Position numbers and translations under genes: made by a program
The notes under the pieces: generated by a model
The model's input: the letters and a program-made list of their open reading frames with translations, nothing else
Database searches by the model: none
Told to the model about the DNA's origin: nothing
DNA from: Coffea arabica
Lineage: Eukaryota > Streptophyta > Magnoliopsida > Gentianales > Rubiaceae
Reading direction: 5' to 3'
Assembly: GCF_036785885.1 (NCBI RefSeq)
Contig: NC_092320.1
Coordinates: forward strand, 13,145,557 to 13,209,556
Length of the DNA: 64,000 bases
In this document: in pieces, positions 22,784 through 35,736 of the stretch
How positions within the stretch are numbered: the first letter of the stretch is position 1
Layout of the letters: every line of letters starts with the position of its first letter

Positions 22784-23565
22784 AATTACATGTATCTCCT
22801 CTGAGGTTTGACCATATTACCAATCAATCCCTGTAATTTATCCAAATAACGGTCTCACCCTTTGAATGATCAAACATTTAACAAAAACCCCCTTAATGCC
22901 GAAAATGCCCTTTTTGAGGCCATATTGCATTAAAAAAAAAACATATTTTTATTTATTAACCTTCAAGTAATCCAAAAAAATAGAAAAAAGTTTTTGCTTA
23001 TTATTTTATAAAAATCATATCTTTGCTTCCATAAATAGTTTTGAATCAATAATTATTTTAAATCTTAAAAATGAATATTAAAAATTAGATAACTTGAAAG
23101 AAAAATAAAAAAGAAGTAATTATTTTAAATCCTCAAGCATGGTTCGAATTTGTGGTTCAAGACATGTTGCGGAGAGCACAAGGCATGTTTTCCTCAATTT
23201 GAACCATACTTCAGGAATTAAAATAATTTCTTCTTTTTTTATTTTTCTTTCAAGTTATCTAATTTTTAATATTCATTTTTAAGATTTAAAATAATTATTG
23301 ATTCAAAACTATTTATGGAAGCAAAGATATGGTTTTTATAAAATAATAAGCAAAAACTTTTTTCTATTTTTTTGGATTACTTCAGGATTAATAAAATAAA
23401 AATATGTTCTTTTTTTAATGCAACATGGCTTCAATAAGGGCATTTTCGGCGTTAAGGGGGGCTTTTGTTAAATGTTTGATCATTCAAAAGGTGAGACCGT
23501 TATTTGGACAAATTACAGGGATTGATTGGTAATATGGTCAAACCTCAAGGGAGGTAAATGTAATT
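22784..23565. mobile_element. 782-bp foldback element, near-perfect long hairpin
   Basis: The left arm starts AATTACATGTATCTCC and the right arm ends GGGAGGTAAATGTAATT. The two arms stay complementary for about 370-380 bp, including the inner ATCCTCAAGCATGGTTCGAA and TTTGAACCATACTTCAGGA segments, leaving a loop of only about 40-50 bp around 23160-23205. There is no coding capacity. The target-site duplication is unclear. Transcription in either direction would give a long double-stranded RNA. Confidence 0.8.
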
Positions 23566-23689
23566 GACCCAAATATTATTTGGTATAATTTGACAATCCA
23601 AACACACTCCTATAGATTATCTACGATGATCTACAAGTAGTGACATAGATGATCTACAAGTGCCGAGCAAATATTTAAGTCTCGATCCC

Positions 23690-23890
23690 TCTGACGGATA
23701 CTCATAGTGCACTCGTTAAAATATATTTCAAATGTTATATTTTTAAAAATATAATATTAACTTGGAAAAGTAAATAAATATAAGAGAGAGTAGATAAGAT
23801 TAAATAGGGAAATTATATAAATGTGAAGGAGAATAATAATTATTAGTATATGTGTATATATGTGATAGGTTAGGTGGATGTTACATATCG
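23690..23890. repeat. dispersed repeat, inverted copy of the 16.04-16.40 kb repeat
   Basis: Reverse-complemented, this stretch matches 16040-16400 over GGATACTC, ACATATACTAATAATTATTA, TCTTATATTTATTTAC and TATTTTTAAAAATATAA in the same order, but lacks the family A MITE present there. It is probably a non-autonomous transposable element of unknown class. Confidence 0.55.
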
Positions 23891-25055
23891 TTCGAAGAAT
23901 CCTAATATAGGACTCAGAATAAACGAGGGTTTTTTTCTTTTTTGTTAAGATTGGACGAGAATATGAACAAGCGAGAATATGTTTGTGTGTGTGTGTGTGT
24001 GTTTTTTTTTTTTTTTAAGATTGGGCGAGAATATGGTTGGTTTAGACTCAACATGCCATTTGAACAAATCATAAATAAAGACAATGCAAAGAACATGTCA
24101 AGCTGCCTAATTCATCAACTAAAACTCAATTAACTTTCTTCCTGACGATTTCTTGTCACGTAAGGTTCGTACAATTTGAATTGGTAAAAAACAATTTGTA
24201 ATTGCAAACATAATAAATAATAATTATGCACGCAATCAGATCAAAGTCATAAGTCCTACGTATGTAGTAATTATATCAAGAAACTTCTCAAGTAAACAAA
24301 TACGAAATAGATCAATGCTCGTGAATGGAATGACGTGTACCTACAAGAAGTATGTAATTAATTTGAAGCTGGCAAAGAATATTAAGCAAATGGCTAAATC
24401 TAGAAAGATGGATACCGCACTGAGTGAAATTAACATTTAACGTAGTAAATGCCACATAAAAGAAAACAAGTTATGGTTTTGTTTTAAAAAGCAAAGTTAG
24501 GGTTTTGTTTTATTGCGCATGTTTTCTTGCACGAGGTTCCGTTGATTCCATAATTAGGGAGTATTATTAATGTATGAAATGTAAGATAATATCAAATTTT
24601 AACGTGATTAGTTGGGTTGGGTGACTAAATCATCTGCATTTGCTTCAGGTCCCCATATATGTTCGATTTAGCAGATGCTAGACGGCAAATTTTGCCTCGC
24701 GAAATTTGTCTCTGCGTGTGTGTGTGTCGTGGAGGGAGCTTTTAGTAGGGGTGTCAATCGGATTTTCTGAGTCTGAATTTTGATAAGTTCAAATTCGGCT
24801 CACAAATTATATAAATTTTTGGGTTTTGGACTTTTGGATTTCGGATTCAAATTAAAAAGTTCATGATCAATTCACACTATTATATGAGTTTCGAACTCAC
24901 ATCGGAATCGATCCAAACTTATAATTAAATAGATAATTATATATAATATATATTTTATAATTATAAATTACTATAAATTTATATGTAAATTGTTATCATT
25001 TTATGTCATAAATATGTATAATTATAAATTATAGATATTGTTATAAATATATTAT

Positions 25056-25207
25056 GGATTAATTTTTTATACACTGACAGTGTATACACCATTACCATTA
25101 GATAATGATAACTCATCTGAATATAAAATTAAAATTAAAATTTTGCTCATGTGTCATACATCCAACCGTAATAGTGTATGCGCTGTTAGTGTATGTAAGA
25201 TTTACTC
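25056..25207. mobile_element. MITE family A copy 2, 9-bp target duplication
   Basis: The same family as 16130-16290, with TATACACTGACAGTGTATAC near the left and AGATTTACTC at the right end. ATATATTAT flanks it at 25047-25055 and 25208-25216. The next copy has inserted directly into the right-hand target duplication. Confidence 0.65.
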
Positions 25208-25217
25208 ATATATTATA

Positions 25218-25375
25218 AGATTAATCTTTCCTATACTGATACTAGTGTGTATACACCATCAGCATTGAATGAATGATAATTATACAAAATTTGAATTTGA
25301 AATTCAACTTTCGCACATGTGTTATAAATACAATGGTGATAATATATACACTATCAGTGTATATAAGATTTACTG
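25218..25375. mobile_element. MITE family A copy 3, 9-bp target duplication
   Basis: It carries ATTAATCTTTCCTATACT, GATGGTGTATAC-like and TATACACTATCAGTGTATA blocks and ends AGATTTACTG. TATATTATA flanks it at 25209-25217 and 25376-25384. It is closer to copy 1 than to its neighbour copy 2, so the pair arose by two insertions, not by a local tandem duplication. Confidence 0.65.
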
Positions 25376-25521
25376 TATATTATATATATAATTATACTCA
25401 TGTATGGACTGGATCTTAATTGATTTTGAGCCTAGTATGACACAAATTTGGCTCACATCTTATTTGGGTATAATATTTAGGCCCAAAATTTGCCCTGTCT
25501 AATTACAACTTAGGCTTAGTG

Positions 25522-26634
25522 TATACCTGGCAATTATGCCCAAAACCTAACAACCCACCCAACCCACCAACTAATTTCAGAGGTTGGGTTGGGTAATTTG
25601 GGTGTTGGGTCAATTTGGGTTGGGTAATAAAAATCCAAATATATTTTGGGCGGATTGGGTATTTGTGTTGGGTACCCATTACCCAACTTCCACTTTCATT
25701 TGACAGAGATGTAAAACTTGTTCTTATACTATTGTCTTCTCTAGTTTGTGCAAATTATAAATATTACTACCCAAATTTCTGGTTAGCATCAAATTTGACT
25801 CTCAAGCGGATTAAAGTTTTTCTAGAATAAAAGAAGAATAATTTAAGTCTTGGCATTCTTCGTTAAACTTTTACTAGAATTATATTTCATGTTACACTAT
25901 GAATTAGGTGACACCCATAATAAGGATCATAGGAATGGCCAACTAATCATGAAGGATATATGGCGTAATATGGAGTATAACACAAAAATGTTGAACGGAG
26001 GATCAAATGCCAAATTCTACTCATGATATATTCAAAATAAATTTCAGATGCAAATTCGGAAGTTATCTTTTAGGATGCAACATGATTCATTTTCTGTTTA
26101 TTTCTAATTCCTAATTTTTCCATTTTACAACGGCTCAGATGTGTTATCATGCATGATTCTTTTTTGTTTATTTTTTGGGTCAAAATTTCAGTTTATAACT
26201 TTCTTTAAAGTGTGATTGGATCCAAGTAGTTTAAACAGTTAGTATGTGTGTGTATTTGTGAAAATATATTAGTGTGTATTTTAATGTGTTTGTTTGTGTA
26301 AAAATAGCGTATTTCAAAAGAACTTAAAAAGTGAGTGTGTGTTTGTATCTGTGAGTGTTTTAGTATGTGAAAATATATCTATCTATGTGAAAATGTATTT
26401 ATGTGTGTGAATTTTTTTTTTGTATGTGAAAATATATTTGAGAGAGTTTATGTATCAAAATCTATTATTTAATATATTGGGCCATATTTGGGTAATGGGT
26501 TTGAGATAACCCAATATGACCCAACCCAAAATTAACCCAACCTAATATTGGGCGGATTGGGTGTAATCCATTTAAATGAAAATCCAATATCAATCCGTTC
26601 AAAACCTGTCCAACCCGCCTAATTGCCAGGTATA
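25522..26634. mobile_element. non-autonomous hAT-like element, 1113 bp
   Basis: Perfect 15-bp terminal inverted repeats TATACCTGGCAATTA sit at both ends, and an 8-bp target duplication GCTTAGTG/GCTTAATG (25514-25521, 26635-26642) flanks it, as hAT elements make. Subterminal zones are packed with TTGGGTTGGGT and ACCCAACCC motifs in opposite orientation at the two ends. The interior (about 25700-26440) has no transposase-like frame. Confidence 0.8.
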
Positions 26635-27502
26635 GCTTAATGTATTTTTTCGGGCCAAACGGGCCAGACTCAAGCTAGTCTGGTCACATTGGCTGCCTAG
26701 GCTTTTTGGGGTAGACCACTTCAGAGAGCTACTCATTCCCGAACCTTTTTTTCTTATATTTTTTCCAAAAATTGATTCATGATTTTCGTTTGGTTTGAAC
26801 AGAATATTTATACAATTATTGGGTTAATCAGCTCCATCTTTTACTTTATACCAAACATGTCATGCCATATCCAATGTCTACTATGTGCAATTAACTCATC
26901 ATGTTAGTATAATATTATTTTGAAAAAGTTATTTTTTAGTTAAGTCAATCTGTTCTTTTGTACTTCTTTTTTCATGTGTTTTTCACTTGATAGTGTGACT
27001 TTTTGCCCAAGCCCAGACTGGTCTAGATGGGCACTGGGTCAAATATAGCGGATGGACCCAGTTTACGCAGGCATCGGGCTTTTCCTTGGGATGGGATCTT
27101 GGCAAGCTCATAGATATTAAGGGGGTTAAATCGTAATTCAACCTTTTTATCTACCTTCCCATAATTATTCTAGGTAAAACTCGATCTTTATTTTCTCTCT
27201 TTATAGATTTCTCTTTTTTTTTTTTTAGAAGATTTTGGTCTACAAGGGGAAAAAAAAAAAGTCCCAAACTCAAAGTCATCTTTGATTGTCAGTTATAAAG
27301 ATTCAAAGCACGAATGCCTAAACACGTTCATTCAATACTTAGCTAACATTTTATTAAATTTCAATCAATAAATTGTGTAACATAACCGAATAAAGCATTA
27401 ATTCTCAACTCTATCTTATATCACTTTAAAATAAAGGAAACTTGAATTCCCTGCAAATAATCTACTTCTCCGGATTAACAAGTCAAGGCAATTTACATTG
27501 AA

Positions 27503-28015
27503 ATGGCAAAGCTCGACCTCTCCTCCACAACATTGGCTGCATTGATTGTTGGCGGAGCCCTGATGGGCATGGTTCATCCGGGGCTAGCCCAAGAACTAAA
27601 AGTAGCGGCACCACCAAAAGAACACCATCATCCTCATCATCATAAGAACCATAGTCGTGCTCCTACAGCCGGAGCTCCGTCGGCCGGGTTGCCGGAGGAG
27701 GCATATTTGGACAGCACGCCCGAAAGTATTCAAGACTACATAGATAATTGTACCGAAAATGTAAGTCCGATATGTGGTGAAGAAATTGTAGGTTCTTTGT
27801 TTGGAACAAGAAACGTTTCAATCCCTTGTTGTTATCAGCTCCTTAACATTGGAATGGAGTGTCATACTGCCGTGGTCAATGTGTTTGCTGGCCTGCCTGA
27901 TGTCAAGCAAGGTGCACCAATTATTAGGGCAAATAGTCACAAGGTTTTCAATGCGTGCGTCAAAGAAGTTAGGAAGAACCGCAAACTTAAGGCCAAGGCC
28001 ACTGCTGAGTGCTGA
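27503..28015 (+). CDS. secreted prolamin-like cysteine-rich protein (ECA1 / egg-cell-secreted type)
   Basis: A 170-residue single-exon protein. Residues 1-29 are a signal peptide ending GLAQ. A His-rich linker (40-50, HHHPHHHKNH) and an Ala/Pro/Gly stretch follow. The Prolamin_like domain (formerly DUF1278) covers about 75-155 with C83, C91, adjacent C109-C110, C120 and C152, plus an extra C170 as the last residue. The CC pair after two single cysteines is the family signature and implies three internal disulfides. Families of this fold include gametophyte- and egg-cell-secreted peptides involved in fertilisation, so reproductive expression is a reasonable inference but is not shown here. The His-rich insert is unusual for the family. 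An AATAAA-type signal lies at 28151-28156. It stands alone, with no partner gene nearby. Confidence 0.85.
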   Translation: MAKLDLSSTTLAALIVGGALMGMVHPGLAQELKVAAPPKEHHHPHHHKNHSRAPTAGAPSAGLPEEAYLDSTPESIQDYIDNCTENVSPICGEEIVGSLFGTRNVSIPCCYQLLNIGMECHTAVVNVFAGLPDVKQGAPIIRANSHKVFNACVKEVRKNRKLKAKATAEC

Positions 28016-29384
28016 CCCTTGATTTTGGGCTGCTCGAAGATTTGATTTGTTTAAATACATCGGCATGCATGCAAACAAGGTCTGCAGAATTGGTTTGTGA
28101 AGTTTAAAAAGCAATAAGCTGTTGATCAAAGTGTTCCAATATGGTTCTCAAATAAAGAAAAATATGTGCTGCATTTGAATTTAATGTTATGGTAATTTAT
28201 TGTTGGCGAATCACTGTGGAATAAAAAAAAAAAAAAAAAACTAGGGTGCTTGAATTTCTGTATTCATTAATATTTGGGATAATCTCAAAACCCTCCCCTG
28301 AATTTTTTGATAATTGCAGTCACCTCCCCCAAGGTTTGAAAAAAATTACAATTTCCATATTTATCTTAACTCGTAAAATTTATTTTTTAGCGAGCTTCTT
28401 ATTCTGTTTTTTTTTTTTTTTGCTTGCATCTATTGTTACTTGCTCATGTTTGTTTTTTCAAGACTAGCATTCACTTGTTTTCTCCAACCCACCCCCCTTA
28501 TGAGTTTCTTGGGATGTTGCTATTTGCTAATGTATAATGATTTTGCAACAAGTTTCATCTTGTATTAGTACAATAGTCAAAAGCGTTTGTTTTAATAAAA
28601 TCCTACTCATAAGAATAGAAGGGAATCGAAAAAAAGAAAAAAAGGCAATTAACTACTAATTGTACCCATTGACAATTGCAGAAATAAAATCATCATTTTA
28701 AAGTGCTTCTGAATTTCTCAATTTGACGTCAAAATTCAATTGTGTTTCTAATAGCTATCTCAAAAATACACTCACCTTATCATCTAAATTGATGTTCCTA
28801 TGCATTAAAATTTCGATTAATCACAACTTCAGATGGCATGCGAGTAAATTACTCTTCTAAATGTGGGATTCATGCAAAGATTAGAGAAAAATATTGTAGA
28901 AATGTTCTTTTCAGTATTCTCAGTTATATGCAAAACCGCAAGAACATGATACGTTCAGCTTCATAAGCGATGTAGAGTTAATTATGAGTGATCTTATTTT
29001 GTTACAAATTTTGGTAAAATGTCAAGGGAGGAATACAAATTAGGAAATTAATGAGAGTTCACATGGCAAAATAATTTTAAACGCAAAAAATAAATAAAAA
29101 GAAGGAAGAACAAGAAAAGTTCTCCTTTTTACTAGCAGCATTGTTTAGTTGAGATACGGTGCCGTTGTCAACCAGTATATACTATATACCGCTGATATTC
29201 TTTTTTTTTTTTGGTCAAAACATACCGCAGATATTCACTTTCACAATTTTCGTTCTTCCCCCGGAAAGCGCATATCCAAATAAATCCAACACGAGTAAGT
29301 AATTTTCCGAATTTCCAAATCCAAAAAGCCCCTCGGAAATTCGTTACAGAGCTGAAAACTAAAATTAAAATCAGAAAAAAACAA

Positions 29385-32300
29385 ATGAGTCGAGCAATTT
29401 TCAAATCGACGTTGTTAGTAGGCATCAGCTGCTCCACTCAGCTGAGATTCACTATTAACGGTGCCAGTTTCCGAGCATGTCGAAAATCTCCCTCTTCTTC
29501 TTCATCTTCTAGGGTTTCTTCAATGGCCACTTCCGAACGTTCAGATGCTGCTGCTGCTTCTTCTCCTTCTTCTTCATCCCCTGCCTCTCGTTCCTCTGCC
29601 TCCGCTATCGATTTTCTCACTCTCTGCCACCGCCTCAAGGTAATTGCGATCATCTGTACCTTTCGCCTGTTTTTTTTTCTGCTCCTTTTTTTTTTGTTTC
29701 ATTTGGATGCATTATTTACGCTTCACACATTTCATATCAAAGCGGGTTGAATTGCGTTTGATATGCCAGTGCATTGTTCAAAATATCTTGGAAATTTAGT
29801 ATTTTGGGGAGATAAAGTGTATTTCAAGGTGCAAGGAGATATGCTTGCCTCCAGAACTTTGGTTTGTTATTGAAACGAAAAGGATTAAGTAGTAGTGTTT
29901 TGAATAGGGCCAGTATTATGTTTTTTTCCGTTGGTCTGTTGCATCCCATGCTTTTTGAAGTTTATAACTGTGATGGAAGTGTACTGATGCTTAGACGACA
30001 AAGAGAGCTGGATGGGTAAAGAAAGGGGTGGAGAATCCAGAATCAATTGCTGATCACATGTATCGGATGGGAGTAATGGCTCTAATTGCTGCTGATATTC
30101 CTGGTGTCAATCGAGACAAGTCGGTTATTTGTCATGTTTTTTTTTTTTTTTTTATAAAAATTTTCGACTTTATTCAGGCTTGAATACGAGAAATCATTTA
30201 AAAGTTTAAAGTTTTGTTGTTATGCAGGTGCATAAAAATGGCGATTGTGCATGATATTGCTGAAGGTAAGAATGAATTTTAGCAACTCAGATTAATATTT
30301 TCTGATCGATTATCTATTTAGTAATTCTAAAATGAGTAAAAGTTTGTAATACAATCCAGTATGGCTTTGAGTGAGTTAATGTTGCTTTCTCAATAGTATG
30401 AAATTCTCAATCTACTTAGTGAAGTGGCGGAGCAACTTTTAGCAGTACTATGTTTGCATATGTACGTGTGAACTAATGTCTGTTTTGTACTTTGATGATT
30501 AACATCTTGCATTTGTTTCTCTTTGTAAATTATGGACAGAATCCAAGCAATAATATCTTTTTGGAGGCATTCTAAGTATTGTCACCTTTTTGGTGCCTTT
30601 GTAATGGCATGTCATTTTAGAAACCTTAATTGCTCTTGTTTTTCTATTCCTACCTATTTGAGGTTAGAGAAGGTTTTTTCTGTATATGGTTGAAGATCCA
30701 ATATTATACTTCAATTAATTACTGAAGATGTATACGTTTATGATTCAACTTTAAGACTATCAACTTCAATTTTGCAGCCACTTATTTCGGCTTATCATGC
30801 ATAATCAAGAAATCAAACTACGAAATCAGAATTGAACTACAACATTGTATCATAATACATCTCTACTTGATCACTCGAATTGAAAAATAAACGAGCTACT
30901 CTATTGGGATGCTGACTTGTACAATATGCGTTATCAGTTTGGATTTTTGTGCCTAGTTATTGAATTAACTATGCCCTCATTTACATTCCTACTGTGCTAG
31001 AATAGCATCTTGATGTTCTTTAGGTAAGCTCAAGTGGTTAAAATGACCTAGTCATCTATTCGGTACAAGGAAAACATATAGCTATATGCAGTAGCAGGCA
31101 TCAATAGATTAGAGTTATTTTTTGTTCTAAGTTATATAACAACAATAATATCCACATAGTAAAGTGATAAGAATTAGCCACATAAATTATCAATAAATAA
31201 AACAAGAGGATGTAAAGAACCGTATGTGCTCTATAACCCATTAAAGTACCATTATCAATTTGTTTTCTTGCAAATAGAAAAACTCCCAAGTAAACTAAAC
31301 TCCCTAAAATAGACTTATAATAATCAATTTTTTTATTCAAAATGGTTATTAAATTACTCGTTAATATACAATTCTATTGAATTTCTACCAATTATCAGGG
31401 ACCAGACAAAATGTTTAACAACCCAATACCTTAAATGTATAATTTACTTTGGTCAGTGGGGCCACATGGATAAATTAGTGGCCTAAAAATAAATTTTTTT
31501 AAAAAATTATATGCCTCATACATAGCTCAGCCACGAGCTAGATAAATGAACTATTAGATCATAGGTGTTTCTGTCATGTTATGTTGCCATATTCTGAGTA
31601 TATTTTTCATTTTGCACCTCTTATCTGCAAGCCGTGGACCTTATTTATTTCCTCCAATAGCTATTGTTGGTGACATCACACCTTCAGATGGGATTTCTAA
31701 GCTTGAAAAGAGTCAGAGGGAGCAAGAGGCGCTGGAGCACATGTGCAAATTACTTGGTGGAGGCCCACAAGGTATCTTGTTCTGCCTCGCTCTCCTTCCC
31801 TTCCTGTTTGCAGTGTATTTGCGTGTAAAGACTCAAAAGCATGTCAAACTCATTTCTTGCTTTATGATTTTACTCATTGCAGCTAAGGAGATAGCTGATT
31901 TGTGGACTGAATATGAAGAAAATACTTCATTAGAAGCTAAGGTGGTTAAGGACTTGGACAAGGTAAGACAAGATTTCATTGAGAGTAGGAAGAATCTAGG
32001 ATCTTCAATGATTTTGATAATTGTTAAATGGATTCTACCTCATTTTGCATTTACCCGTGATTTCTTGCACCGTCATTATCTTCTATCTGTCTCCCCCTCC
32101 CCCCCACAAACTGTCTTTGCATGGTTGTACATCCTTCACATATGTAACCCATGGACAGTAGCAAGGCCATCTGATCACTGTTCTTTTATTCAGGTGGAAA
32201 TGATTCTTCAAGCCTTGGAGTATGAAAATGGTAAGCCTTGTATGCTTGTATCTATAAAGTACTTGGTCGCTTAGCTATAGCAGAATTTTAATAGCTCAAT

Positions 32301-34552
32301 ATTATATTTATTGTTCTTTTTAATTTTAACATTGTCCTTTGAGTGTTTATAAGAATGCAAATATTGCTTATTCTGGGTGATCTTTCAGGCGTGTAAAAGT
32401 AACTACTTGAATCTTGGTACTTTTCATCTCCTTTCAGTTAGTCCCCAATGCTCCATCTTGAATTTGTTGTATCAAGTTCTGGACTGCATGAAATTAGGTA
32501 ATTGTTAAAAAAAAAAACACAAAATAATAATAACAAGAGAAGTTGGAGATGGTATGAGGATGATTTAGCAATCTCATTCCTTCATTGTAGACAACAAAAG
32601 TTTAATTTGAGGACTTGAGATAGGAAATACACATTTATCCTTCAAAATTGAACAATTGCATGATATGCAGCACCACAGTGCATTGAAAATTTAATGTTTT
32701 TCTCTAAGTTGAGCCTACATAACGATAAAAGTTCACATCCTGAAAGCCAAAGCACTTATTCTTTTCTCCTTTCCTTTTCCAATAAATTAATGATGTTTTA
32801 TGGGGCCGGAATAACCACCATGCTGACTCATATCCTGCATTAAAATATATTGTATTTTGTGATTAGGCTTCAAGGTCTGGCACAGAGCTGTCTTCTTCTT
32901 CGTCTTCCTCTCTCAGTTTATTTTTTCAAGAGTTCTCCTCAAGAAATGATTTTGCATATCTGGTTAGGAGAAAAGCGATTAAGCCTCCCACACAAATTTA
33001 ATTTGGGCAGCTGCAATTTGAAAGTAGAAAATGAAAGTCCTTAGGCTGCTTGCTCTTGATCTTGTAGCAAAATACTCTCGACTCTTCTGTTTTTGTTGTT
33101 GAAGGTTTTCTGTTTTATTTGTCCTACATCTTTTTTCTCTTCAATTTATCATTAATTGCCAAATTCCTTGAAATGTCCTTATATTTACCTTTTTCTATTT
33201 CATAAATCTGCCTAGTTTCGAAATATTCTGACAATCTTTTGAATAAAAGGTAATTTAGGCAGGCAGAGACCTAAAAAAAGTGGGGTGCAGCTTATTAGCT
33301 GTACCATCTTTTACACCAAAAACATGATGAGCCTGTGATGAATGCTTCCTTTCTTAACATCATATGTTTTCTATGCTTTTGATGCCTTTTCTTAATTCCT
33401 TGATGTGGATGGATTGAATAGTGGATGGCATCTAAATTGAATTATTTGTGTTGGTTGTGTGGCAGGGAATTGGAGTTTGATTTTGTGTCTGTTAACATTA
33501 TGGAGTAGGAAACCAAATCTGAAGAACTTTTCCATACAAAAATGTTTGATTTATTTATCTAGAAATGGGGGTAGGTAGTAACTAATGCCCGAGGATTATA
33601 TGTTAAGGTTCAAAAGTGGATGAGATTATGAATTTGATCCAATCTGAACTGTAGAACTGCTTGTACGTATTGCTGTCTTGGCTGGTAAGGGGTTCAAAGG
33701 AGATTATTCGTTTGGTTTTCACTAAAAGATATTAGAGTTAATAGATTCTGAAGGCCTATACTGAATTTGTGATAGAATGAGCATGGCTTAGCTGCTGCGA
33801 AAGATGCTGAAGCTTGACCGCGAGTTTGGTAGCGTTTGTTGAACTCAATGTTCAGGCTAGGCTTAATTCTTAAATGTGGTTGTGTTGCTGCTTTTTCCTA
33901 CGTTCTAATGTTGTCTGGAATAAGTAGGTTTTGCTCTGGAGTTGAGTTTCCAGTATGAAGCATTTTGTAATTGTATTTGCTTGTAATTTCATCTTAATCT
34001 GCTTACCCTGGATTGTGCTATCTAATGCATGTCTTCATGTTTGGAGAAACTTGTATAGAAACTGAAAAGAGATTCTTGTATTATGCAGAGCAAGGGAAGG
34101 ATTTGGACGAGTTTTTCCAGTCAACAGCAGGTATGTTGTATTGGCTCATTCAAATAACTTTGGTTCCAATTCTTGTGATATTTGTTCCATTTGGATACTG
34201 ATATTTTACTCACTAAAGTTTTTACTGGAAGAACAGGATGCATTTTCTATGGTTTGCATTTTGTTGCTGAATTTCTGTTTTCCCTCAATATATTGTCAGT
34301 AATTGTTTTAGACTGATCGCATTTCCATGTAGTTTATAAACATGAAATCTCTAGTTTGTTGGAGGTTCTTGGCATTTTTCTCCAAATTTAAATGCCTCAC
34401 TTTCTCGAGTTTCAGTAGTGTACATTGGAAGAACTATAGAGCGTGAGGAACAATAGTTAATTTGTCTGCTGTTCTTTCTCGCAGGGAAGTTCCAAACGAA
34501 CATTGGTAAAGCTTGGGCTTCGGAAATTGCATCAAGAAGAAGGAACCATTGA
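29385..34552 (+). CDS. HDDC2: HD-domain phosphohydrolase, HDDC2/YfbR-like 5'-deoxynucleotidase (8 exons)
   Basis: Exons, joined by canonical GT-AG introns: 29385-29639, 29995-30119, 30228-30265, 31661-31771, 31883-31962, 32194-32230, 34089-34130, 34485-34552. All junction phases agree and give 251 residues. Family members remove the 5' phosphate from deoxynucleoside monophosphates with a divalent metal. The HD metal site is visible: H106 (in ESIADHMYRM), H135-D136 (in AIVHDIAE) and D182 (in EIADLWTEYE). GDITP follows the HD pair, as is usual. Residues 1-47 are Ser/Arg-rich and could be an organelle transit peptide; a second in-frame ATG at 29523 (MATSERSD) would give a cytosolic 205-residue form. 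The last exon is short (22 complete codons plus a split one, ending SRRRNH) and is the parent of the tandem array at 41.8-52.5 kb. Intron 6 (32231-34088) is long and featureless. Confidence 0.92.
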
Positions 34553-34790
34553 CACATTAAATTTTTCTTGTATACTGTCACAATCTCCTATTACTTTCAA
34601 AAAACTAATTCTAATCAAGGCAGGCTGACGCAGGCTTTTAAGGTCCTCTGCATCAGTAATGTTACTCAGCGAGATAATAGCACTTGGCTGAGTAAACACA
34701 GAACTTGGTTTTCTTGTTATTGCTTCCAGACTGACCCGATGTATCGCTTAGGATGGCCAATGTAGCCAAAGGCTCTTGTTTGTGCAGTTA
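34553..34790 (+). other. 3' UTR region of the HD-domain gene
   Basis: The sequence after the TGA (TTTTTCTTGTATACTGTCAC, then CTATTACTTTCAAAAAACTA, then AAGGCAGGCTGA, then CTGCATCAGTAATG) recurs in diverged form at about 52489-52720 after the last unit of the tandem array. That repetition marks how far the duplicated gene tail extended. Confidence 0.6.
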
Positions 34791-35736
34791 AAAACGGCAT
34801 ATTATGCTCTTCATGCATGAACGACAACAATTTGTCTGGGATAATATTCCATCAATAGTTTCTGTTAGAACTTAAATGCTGTAGATGCTTATACTGTTCA
34901 TTTATGGTAATCTTTTCCAAGTTTGGCTTGTATAGCTGATGTTTGCTTGAGAGCTTGAGAATATTCATTTATTTGCCTCACCCTTCACTGAAGGTGGAAA
35001 TTGGTGGCAGTTGGTTTAGAATTTAAGCCTGCGAATCAAGTAACATTTGCTGGGGTTAATCATATGTTCTTGAATCTTGAAGGGGTGTGCAAAAATAGGA
35101 AAAATGTTGTTGAGGCTCTTGGCACCAGTCCTTTGCTCTAACCAGCTGAGTATGCTGAGATGGAAAAAACCGTGAAGATAGACCGAAATATTAGTAGGTC
35201 GGCGCATCATCGTGACCAACATTGCTATGATTAATTTTCTTGCAACGTTACTGAGAAATTCCTTATGATGGTGGTCGTATGTATAGGTACATAGATGACC
35301 AATTCAAGATGGGGTATATCGAGAAGGATTCCTTTGTTTGAGCAGAATCAGAAATTTTGGATGCTATTAGAAGTTGTGTAAACTGAACTAAATGCCACAA
35401 ACCACAGTGTTCCTTTACTTGTGCCTACTTAAGGTTTTGATTAAACAAAATTCGAAGTCAAAAAAACCAGTAACATAACTCGTCACCGTTTCAACAACAA
35501 TCAAACTCTTAATGGTTGAGACTCTAGAACTTAGAACGCAGAGGTTCTGAGTTCTAATTCCCCTACTTTCTTCTCGTTTTTTAAATTTTATTTCTCTTCT
35601 GCTAGAAAAAATTTACCTTAGTATAAAACTTTTTTTATTCAATCTTCACAAATTGCTAGTAGCCTCTATAAATTTTCTCTTATAAAGCAAAATTATTTTT
35701 ATGATTGCCAGTGAATAACTAATGAACCCACCATCT

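Noticed and set aside
31576..32274. A 232-codon frame read straight through exons 4-6 and introns of the HD-domain gene
   Set aside because: Only the parts 31661-31771, 31883-31962 and 32194-32230 match the family. The rest is intron that happens to stay open, with GT-AG borders at every switch.
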